Below, in pieces: positions 55,303 through 64,000 of a stretch of 64,000 bases of DNA. A program made the position numbers and the translations under genes. Position 1 is the first letter of the stretch. Each line of letters starts with the position of its first letter. The notes under the pieces were generated by a model, which saw only the letters and a list, made by a program, of their open reading frames with translations, did no database searches and had not been told where the DNA came from. This DNA comes from Saccharina japonica (taxonomy: Eukaryota; Sar; Phaeophyceae; Laminariales; Laminariaceae): assembly GCA_008828725.1 (NCBI GenBank), contig MEHQ01001868.1, positions 2,196 to 66,195 on the forward strand, read 5' to 3'.

Positions 55303-56161
55303 TAGAGGTGGGCACCGGGAGGCGAAAAGAAAAACCGAAAACCGGATAACGAGGCGTTATTATCAAAACAAAAAACGGATAAAACCGTTTTTTTTCAGCC
55401 GGTTTCAACCGATTTCCGGAAAGCCCGTTGAAACCGGATGGAAACGTGAAACGCCTCCAAATCATTGAACAGGACAGCATGTTTGGGTGAAAAAGGTGCT
55501 CTCTATATGTGGGTTCCGAGCCTCGACCACAGCGCACGGGGTGACGATTTCAAAAGGTATAAAAACATTGTTGTGAAGAAGACATTGCCCGTGCACAATG
55601 TACTATATACCTACCGGTTACTATTTATAGGGTTTTCTTCGCGATTAGTTGCTTCCTGTCTTTTTTTCCTACGTATGCCTTGCAGATCATCGTGTTCGAA
55701 GGGCTTTCCTGCGCGCGGTCTTACTACTCTAAAACCAAGTAAAATTATCCACACTAATATCAAGATAAAAATCCACACAAATTTCAATATCTTTTGTTTC
55801 CAGACTAAAATCATTTTTTTTTTCAAAGAGTCCAAAAAAACTGAAAATAGATTCTACAGATCGTATACGTTCAAGTTTTGTATACTACTGCTGTCTGTGT
55901 CCTATTGTTAGTACTGGTGATGGTTGTAATCGGTAGAGAATCAGTGAGAAACGTGTCCGGTGCTACCGGTTTAAACCGGTTTTATCCGGTTTTATCCGGT
56001 TTTATCCGGTTTTCCCGGTTTTATCCGATTTTCGGTTAACCGGTTTAAACCAGCGAAAAAAAACGCGGTTTTTATTTTCAAAAACCGGCTACTCGTACAC
56101 GCCTGCTGGGTTTCCAAAAACCGGTTTAAACCGGTTTTCTTTTTACCGGTGCCCACTTCTA
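55303..56161 (+). mobile_element. hAT-type element hAT-2 (859 bp) abutting hAT-1
   Basis: Ends TAGAGGTGGGCACCGG and CCGGTGCCCACTTCTA, flanked by GTGGTGAC (55295-55302, shared with hAT-1) and GTGTTGAC (56162-56169, one mismatch). The right subterminal region has tandem TTTATCCGGTTTTATCCGG. The interior 55690-55880 is related to the 306-bp tandem unit at 4.7-5.7 kb (TTCAAAGAGTCCAAAAA). No transposase. Confidence 0.85.
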
Positions 56162-56169
56162 GTGTTGAC

Positions 56170-57435
56170 TGGGTGAGACACAGCGACAGACTATTATCCC
56201 CTGAGAGATTCGCGTAGTAAAAATAAAACGACAGAAGTGTCGAGGCATTATTAATTAGTTGGGCTACGTACTGGTGAAATGTTGACCAATTATTGTAAAC
56301 CCAATCTGAGCCTTTTTTAGCATCACTCTACCCCCATTCTAAACAGCGGCGGGGTCTATGTTTGGTCTTCGTACGGGGCCGTACATGCCTCCTAGTCCGC
56401 AGTTATTAACAATCTATAGGGGTGTTTATCAGGTTCTGACATGAGGAAATTCGCTCATCATTATGTTTCTATAAAAATAGCTTCCTCCATGGTGGACGTG
56501 AGATTCGAATGTGAGATTCGGACTCACGACCACCGCAATACATGTCCTGCCGACGACGCCATCTGTTACGGCAATAGTCCGTTGGGCTTCGTACTGGTAA
56601 ACGGTTAACGGATTACCTACCCAATATAATATGGTTGGTGTTACTCACTTTCGTGTAGCTAAAAAATAGGCGAGAAACGGCCATACTAATGCCAGAGCCG
56701 TGGTGGCACTCTGGCATGGAAAGGTCTCATCGCCCTTCCCTTCTAAGGATTTTCCCTAATACGAACGCCACCCAAGCATTACGAATATTGACCAATTACC
56801 TATTCTGGGTCAGATACCGTTCATACAAGGCCGTACGATAACATTGAGCTATAAAGAGAGTGGGCTACATGTATGTTTGGCAAGGGCGAGAAACGATTGT
56901 GTCAGTTTTTTCATTATCATTGAATGATATCCTTTACATTGTCGGAAGCGAAATGAATGCCATAGTAATTTCATGTGTAGTGACTGGGGTATGGCCGTTT
57001 CTCTATGAGGACAAACGTACGTCGCCCTAGCTGTATAAAAAAAGAGCACAAGAAGAGCTTGAGCTAACAACGTGCAAAGCTTGTCAAAGCGTGTAAACAA
57101 AACGGTTTTAGTTATTTTCTTCAAAGTCGCTTTTTTTTCGACCTGCGGGTGGAATGGGGAAGGAGGGTGTTGGTCCGGAGTTTTGTTTTCGGGTATCCTT
57201 GGCGGGATCGTTATCGTGTATCGTATTTTTTGCGGATATCGTAACGAAACCTTTTGAGTTTCAGTATCCCATGCTGCTATAAAACGTTAAAGAGGCCAAT
57301 GGTTTGCGTTTGGGATGTGTGTCTGTAGGTTGCTAGGGAGACCGCCTCGTTGTATAGGGAAACGCTCAGTCGAAAGCGAGATGTGGGGGCTACTAAAATA
57401 TCAATATGTAAATATCATTGATAAATACTACGACA
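56170..57435. other. Unassigned; possible tRNA-like SINE head at 56490-56575
   Basis: The minus strand at 56575-56490 reads GGCGTCGTCGGCAGGACATG ... GAGTCCGAATCTCAC, loosely like the SINE heads, but no SINE body follows. No gene. Confidence 0.35.
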
Positions 57436-57439
57436 TAGT

Positions 57440-58375
57440 AGTAAGGGTAAAACCCAAACATAAATGCACCTAGGATTTTTGAGCTATTCATAGGTACACT
57501 TAGTATCGCAGTCGGGAAAATACTTCCTGCTTCTCGCTCTGATTTGCCAGCGCCCGATCGTACATATCTATTGTTGGCTGAAAGGTTCCAGGTACTGTAC
57601 ACTTCACTGCTGTGGGTACTTTTATCATGTTGGTTTCACTTTGTTTTGCCTTGAATTGCATCTATAAACAGCCCAACCTGTAGCTATAAATGCCTCCCTC
57701 ACGACGAGAGCGGTCGAAAACTGATTTTTCGACACCTCACGCCGTAATTGTTTAACTTCGACCCTCCCGACAGCGAGAGGCATGGAGCTGATACCGCCCC
57801 CCCCCCCGTTATGCCTGGAAAGTACCTTTATAAAACTGAACAAAAGGGACGGCAGAGAGCCCGCTCCCCAGCACTGAGCCTTCCAGAGTGTACTGTACCA
57901 CTACTGGGCCGCGACCCCATGGGCCACAGCTGCGTACTGGCGGCGACTGCATGCAGCGATAGTGAGCGACACAAAGGAGCCACGAGTATGAGCTCGCTCG
58001 AACGTTGATCAGAATGCCCCGAAGAGCAGTGGGATAGGCAGGCTTGGCTGGATGAGCACTGCCTGAACAAGGGTATGGGGGAGGCCAGGAGGTTCCAACC
58101 TCCCGGTATGGAATGTCGACTGCATAATTTTCTTGATTCGGCATTGTACTAGGTCGCTGAGCTTGGGCGAATCAAGATGTATATGTTCCTTGAGTAGCTA
58201 CAGAGAGGTGTACCTGCGCCTTGTCAGATAACAGCAGGTACGATCTCGCGCTGGCCAATCAGAGGGAGAGGGCCAGGAAGTGTTTTGCCGAGAGCAATAA
58301 ATAGTGTACAGCAGTACCTATAAATGGCTCAAAAGGCCTACGTAGGTATACCTATTATAAGCTTTTGTCCGTATA
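57440..58375. mobile_element. Diverged foldback element of the FB family
   Basis: The left arm (57445-57600) and the reverse complement of the right arm (58200-58375) share GAGC.ATT.ATAGGTAC, ACTTCCTG, CTCTGATT.GCCAGCGC and GATCGTAC. The right end (CTATAAATGGCTCAAAAGGC, ACGTAGGTATACCTATTATA) matches FB copies 1-3. Confidence 0.7.
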
Positions 58376-61300
58376 TCGAGGTAAAAACCAACCAAGCATG
58401 AAGATGACCAACGTCTGGTCTATCAGAGCCACCATCATTGATGGGCAGGGCTGACATTTGGCAATACAGTCCTTGGTTGCAACGGTAGCCCGTGGCAAGA
58501 CCGACGGTAGCCCGTGGCTATACCCACGGAAGCACCGCGGTTACTCGCGGATTGCTAGTCACTGACACGGCGTTCCACCAAAAGCTACAGTAGAACAATG
58601 TGCACCCGTGCCTTTGCCGCCTGCACGAGTTTAGCTCATCCGAAGAAGGGCATTTCGCCGTGTTAACAGCTTCCCGATCGTATTTCGTTTGCCCGTTTTC
58701 GTGTTACGCAGCACAGCTGTGCAGAAGAGTTCGTATTGCAATAGGTCTGCTGCAGTACGAGTAGTACTGTACGTGGGCGTTCTTCGGATTATTCCTACAT
58801 CAGTAGTAGTACGAATGCGCACGGGCCCATACGACGGTAGCACCACCAAGAGTACATCGGCAGCAGTCGGGTGAATATTATAATATGACCTACGTAGAGA
58901 AGCAAAAGTAGCAGGGGCAGCATACCAGCCGGACGTTATATATATGTAGCAGTACTCTCTGCTGCTCACTGCTGCAAGTAGACTGTGTCGACCGGCACAC
59001 ATATTCCGAACATGCTGAACAAAAGCAGGGGCTGCATCTATATCAACAGCGCGCGAGATGCAGCGTACTGCAGTACAATACATCGGCAATCACAGCCAGC
59101 TGAGGATTCCGTGTTCGACCAGTAGATGTTTCGGCCGCGGGGTATGTGAAGGAGTACTGCACGTAGAAGGTCGTCCAACCAAACAAAGTGACGACCGAAA
59201 ATAACAGACTGTCCGGGAGATAGCGGTAACGCTGGGCTAAAATACTTTCGAAACACTATTCCTCCTCCCCTTCCGTTTTGATCGGCCCCCGTGAACCCCC
59301 ACCGTGCAGCTGTGCAGCGTGCAGCAGCGGTACACGGCTCTGACTATTGCTGATAGTGTTGTTGCTGCTGTAGTTTATGTTTGCGTGTGGCAAGTATGCC
59401 GAGCTACGACCTCACAGCAGCAGGGCAGTACTACAGTAACGGGTACTGTTCTTTTAACACTATCGTAACAAAGAAACACGTGTCGGATATTTGAACAAAG
59501 ATCGTACGAGTATCAGCACACACGAGTCACCTTGCAGCCGGCCCCATTATTCCGACAAACATGGGTACGTGGCACGTGTAGTGTGTACTCGTACGTGTAA
59601 TGTGTTGACCTCTCAACTCTTGGCATTTAAGTCTGACATCCACCCTTCGCAGATACGCAGCTCAGATTTCAGGAATAACACGAGATGGCAACGGCCGCCG
59701 GTGAAGGTACAGGCAATTCGATGAACGGATATGGCAGGTATTCAAGGGGAGCACGGGGATCGGAATCCCAGACGCCACACTCCCAAAACAAGTCAAACTG
59801 AAAAACAAAATCCGAGCGTTAGGATTTCTGCAATAGTCGGGAAAATACTCGTACTCGCACGTAGCGTTTTTTCAGTATAATTACTCGGTTCTACAGTGGT
59901 ATACCGCCCCCTGTCTTGGCTCTCAAAAAGAGGACTGTGGCGTACGAAAAAACAAGTGCTAAAAAACATTTTTTATTCGTGCGGTGTGTGCAAGTTTCAG
60001 CTGGCCCGTATCATTTATCAAGCTACACAGTAGATCCACCTTGGGCTACTGCCCACGGTTATTACCTCGGGTCTGCCTCTGGCACTACGTAACCCCAGCC
60101 AAACTACAGTAGACACCCCGATATCGGGAGTCATAGACGAGGCGAGTGTTGATCCGTACGCTGGATGGTCTCTCGTACCTCGGCAAAACTCTATACCATA
60201 CGAAAAAGCTCGGACAAACTCAAACAGTACCAACGCATCTAAGGCGCAGGTATCTCCACACGTACAGACGACGTGTCTTTCATGGTGCAGCCTACTGATG
60301 CGCATTCAAGACCGATGGTGACGGATGGTCAAAGCCAGCCCGCATCGTCGGGCTGGCTAGAAATACGTTGGATACACTTGCTCAGCGCTGCTGGCTACGA
60401 GTACGAGTATATAGTAGTCTGAAGTTTGGTTGCGATTCCGGCTCAATTATGACGAACACGTGTTTTTTATTTTTTTATCGCTACACCTTACAAGGGCCCC
60501 CTCGAACTACCAAGAGCAACAGAGAGCAACCCCAATCATCATCGCAGCGGTGACGGTACCTTCATTTCTCTCCGTGGCATCCGGTCGCTCCGCGTCACCG
60601 ATCCGAGCATCCTCAATCTCATGATGGGGAAGGGTGGGACTGGGGATTTGATGTTGTGATCATTTCCATTGGCCCACAATCATACCGCAAAAAATAAACC
60701 CTTGATGATGAACATTGTTCTTTTAAATTTAATCGGAATGTTATCGAGGACGAAAAGCTACGGGTTTTGATCTGCACTGTCTGTGCCTGTATCGCGCATA
60801 CGTTAGCACCTTGGGTCAGCTTGTTGACCTGCAAGCGCGGCACGCAGAGGGGCAGACCCAACTCAAAAAGTTTGATACCGACTATCTGGTACAGCAGTAC
60901 AGTTTGATTTTTGAAGATTGGAGTTAGGCCGCATCAGCTCTACGACTTGCACAGCAGTTTTTTAGTAGGTTTTACCACAGAATTCTTGATGAAACGGAGA
61001 TTTCGGCGAGAGCTGAGGACGGAACACTTTAGAGACGGACCGTGCATGGCGAGTGCTGACAATCGCATTATTCAACCGCCAAGATGAATACGTATTTTTA
61101 CGCTGTTAACAGGGAGCTTGCTTCCATTCGTTGAGGCCGTGTGTGTGGCTCGATGGCTGGAGCACCTGTGAGTGGTTTGTGAACGAAACAATGTTATGTT
61201 TGTCTACACGTACGTCGGAGTCTACAGTAGTACGGCCACCACCCCAGACATAAATACAAGGATCGTTTATGCAAGGTTTAGGTACAAATATTAATATAAA

Positions 61301-61904
61301 AGGTTTCGTCCATTTCAGTCCATAGCGTACCTACTAAACTGCGAGGACGATCTGCGCGTGTGTTTGTCGTTGGCTCCATATTCAACTACGATCATTCCTT
61401 CAGCGTACAGTAGAAGTCACGCGTTCAGTCGCGGAACACAGTAAGTAGCAGCGTCCGGGAAAACCAGTCTTCAAACAGTGTAAACAGTACAGTAACACGA
61501 CTTGTACGTCGTAGCGGCCAATTCTCGGAACAAATATCAAACCCGAACATGCGCGCCACACGTGTGGTATCGCGCACTTCCCAGAAGCCGATCGATCGAA
61601 CTCACAGGTAGAGGTTTTGGAACGATAAGACTAGACAAGTATAGACCTATGCATGACACTATTAGGTACGAGTGAGTACGATACGTAGAGCAGCAGTATT
61701 AATATAATAGTTTAATGCTCTGTTCGTACATCTGTACTGCCTGTAGTAGGCCTTCGAACTGGCCAGACGCTATCTATGTTCGTACCGATACTCCTGGTGC
61801 CTGAGAACCACCACGTAAATGGGTAGGCTGATACAAGCACTTCAATACGACGTAGACGATACATGTACAGTAAAGTAAATCGTATTGTTCGGCTTTTCCT
61901 TGCC
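58376..61904. other. Unassigned, 3.5 kb
   Basis: Many GTAC-rich words and short overlapping frames (longest 152 codons, 59089-58631, minus). No domain, repeat family or RNA is recognised. Confidence 0.4.
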
Positions 61905-62410
61905 ACTTACTATATTCGCCCTTGTTTTCTCTCCCGGTCCTAGATATTGTAGTCGTCACTCAGACCCGGGGCCACACAGAAGGCACTTCTGTCGGTCGAG
62001 CTTACCACTTGTTCTAGAAAGGGGTACAACGAATAAATTAAGGTGCACTGTGTTTGAATACAAGGGAACGACGCTATACTTTGCTTGATTTTGTCCGATT
62101 GTGCCTTAGGATTCGGGTTAGTTTGTATTCGTCTCGTACTCAGGGTGCGTACGTCAAACAGGTTCTCGAATAGGTGATAAGCACCCCTCTCCTGCCCCCC
62201 CTCCCCACCACGATACGCGGCTGTTCCACTCATCGCGAGAAGGGTGCACCACTTGAGTCTTATTTTCCTCGTCGACTCGCGCCGACTCGTGCATGCACAC
62301 GCCAGACTATTTCTGCAGTTGATTGTGTTAGGATTCGAATTACATTGAGGATGCTCACGTTGCCACGATACAATGAATAGTGGCCTGCCGGGCACCGATT
62401 TGAACAGACA
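61905..62410 (-). mobile_element. SINE, antisense, split and decayed
   Basis: 61905-62000 matches the SINE 3' part (TATTCGCCCTTGTTTTCTCT, GTCGTCACTCAGACCCGGGG). 62185-62345 matches the 5' body and B box (CCTCGTCGACTCGCG, GATTCGAATTACA). About 180 bp between is unrelated. Confidence 0.65.
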
Positions 62411-62419
62411 GTGCCGTCG

Positions 62420-63885
62420 TCGGCGTTGGATCATGTGTTTTCTGTTCGTTCGATGAAGGTAGTGTGCGTATCTGCTTCAGCAAGTAGGTGCAGCAGTATA
62501 GTAGGTTAGCGTCCTCGTCCACGCCTCGTTATATTTTCACCCCGGAATGCATTTGTGTTCGTGCACCGTGTATTGGCCTTCGTGGGTGCGCCGCATACCG
62601 CTCCCGGGGAGATTGCGTGGCTACTTTAATCTTCGTCATCGCACGGTTGCGGACAGTGTATTATTGCGCGGGAACAACGTACCAGCCGTGTTGTCATGCC
62701 GCAAAGCACATTGGCCACACGATGACCACCGCCTGCAAGCCAATCCGTCGCCTGCAGGCCGTGCCATCGCATGCATCGGGCTGTTTTGTTCACTCGGCGA
62801 ACGTATCGTCTACTTCTGCTTCGGCAAAGCCGCTGCCGCTGCGCTTTTGAGGCATTTTTTTCGTGCAACCTTTGTAGGCCCTGCGTCGGACCATTTTCGG
62901 TTTTAGGGGAATCGTAACGAACGAGTGACGCTGCTTGGGTTAGGCATTGTTCGCATTGCGTTGGCTTGTTCAAGGCGTTCATAGTTCTGGCCGGGGGGGC
63001 GGTGTTTGGCGCACGCTTACTTGTCATGTGTCACACCATCATTCTCGTTTAGTGGATGAACGTACTGTAGTGTGTGCTTCTTCTGCTTAGCCACTGAAGG
63101 TGACGGCGTGGGTAGTCGAATCTTGGTGTGCGTAGCACCCGCACAAGATAGGGGGCTATGGTGTTGCAGTCTGTCATGGATCCTCTCTCCATTCTGTATA
63201 GGTACAGCAGCAGCAGCAGCGGCTTACTACATCTAGTGTGTCTCCCCGCACTTAGGGCTGTGAAAGAGGCGGCGTCCGTCGAGGAGTGTTTGTGGAGGAC
63301 GCGACTGCTGCAGTAGGACAGGCGTGCAAGCATACGACCTGGCGTGAACAGACTCTTATCAGATCCAATCGCTTCACAATGTACATACAGTGGGGGCCCG
63401 GGTTTAAGAAATATTGTGTTAAGAAACGGAGGCTGGGATTGTGATAAAATATATGAAATTGCCTGTAAGAAAGACAGCTTAAACCGGGCAACTAAATATG
63501 AAAAATGCTACATAAGAAACAGCAGTGATTGTCGTTCTATCTAATTTAAGAAACGAGGTCGCTCCGGAGCGTGGTACGGAATAAGAAACGCCAAACGTTA
63601 AAACCTTCCAGCCGTGCTACGAGTACAGTACCGCACAGAAAAGTGAACCAAGTAATAAAGTATCATCACAGCTGCAGCCGACATTCTTTTTTTTCTTCAT
63701 TTGTTTTTTTTCCCCAACAGTTTTTTGTTTGACAGTTTCATCACAAGTCACAAATGAAATGCCCCCTGGTGGAAAAACAAAAAAGCGCCCTGAATCAGTC
63801 GCTCGTTAAACGTGGGGTGCTTGTGAGATTGGGACTGGGTTGGTTCGGAGGGTTGATAACACGTACCAGGTAGAGCACACCAGAG
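62420..63885. other. Unassigned
   Basis: 62490-63030 has overlapping frames of 119-133 codons on both strands, unrecognised. 63385-63600 repeats the word TAAGAAA(C) (TTTAAGAAATATTG, TTAAGAAACGGAGG, AAGAAACGAGG) and begins near CAGTGGGGGCCC next to TA. This could be a mobile element end, but no mate was found. Confidence 0.35.
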
Positions 63886-63889
63886 GTCT

Positions 63890-64000
63890 AGGTGTGGGTA
63901 TGACTACCGCGTCATGCTCCATGCTGATGGAAGCACGAACAATTTCAAGTTTCCGTTGGAGTCGTACAGCACGGATGAGGGCTCCGCTGTTGGGGCGTGG
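63890..64000 (+). repeat. Dispersed repeat, uninterrupted copy (runs off the window)
   Basis: TAGGTGTGGGTATGACTACC, GCGTCATGCTCC, AAGTTTCCGTTGGAGTCGTA and CAGCAC match 39835-39990 without the telomere-like insert. Confidence 0.8.

Noticed and set aside
58631..59089. 152-codon minus frame as a gene
   Set aside because: No motif, no splice context and overlapping open frames; probably chance.
63385..63600. pogo-like element end (CAGTGGGGGCCC with AAGAAAC words)
   Set aside because: No matching inverted end inside the window and no coding; it may be partial.

Overview
This window is repeat-rich eukaryotic nuclear DNA. There are no bacterial-style operons and no long uninterrupted genes, and coding signal appears as short exons with GT-AG introns. 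TTAGGG-type telomere-like arrays lie at several internal sites. Recognisable remnants of LINE, copia-like, DDE, Helitron and hAT-like elements make up much of the sequence. The LINE C-terminal region and the DDE transposase read like families common in stramenopile, especially brown algal, genomes. I infer an alga of that kind with moderate confidence; nothing here fixes the species. Repeat boundaries below were read by eye and are good to roughly 10-30 bases unless exact junctions are described.

The main host gene is a four-exon minus-strand gene at 32875-29291. It encodes a secreted protein of about 353 residues with a GNS block and a terminal DSHFCLPGPP block, the layout of PC-esterase/SGNH-type acyl hydrolases (TBL/PMR5-like). 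It lies in a segmental duplication: copy B is about 28.84-33.97 kb and copy A about 13.2-19.15 kb, in direct orientation. Copy A carries the same gene as a pseudogene with stops in four exons, a damaged signal peptide and a lost splice acceptor. Each copy has private insertions.

Layout: 0-5.7 kb holds tRNA-derived SINEs, an unclassified repeat (R2), a telomere-like array between two small palindromic elements, LINE 3' sequence and a 306-bp tandem array. 5.7-8.7 kb holds a GC-rich block and a palindrome-array element containing TTAGGG repeats. 8.7-10.8 kb holds a decayed Helitron and a 215-bp tandem array. 13.2-19.1 kb is duplication copy A. 20-26 kb holds a second palindrome-array element, a copia-like gag remnant, minisatellites and a DDE transposase remnant. 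28-34 kb is copy B. 34-53 kb is a dense nest of SINEs, LINE pieces, R2, long-TIR foldback elements and small MITEs. 53.3-56.2 kb holds two abutting hAT-type elements with 8-bp target duplications. 56-64 kb is mostly unassigned apart from a fourth, diverged foldback element.

Most open reading frames in the window are chance or lie inside repeats. The features that act together are the transposon families: non-autonomous elements (SINEs, MITEs, foldbacks) inserted beside and into remnants of autonomous ones, with several insertions ordered by nesting.
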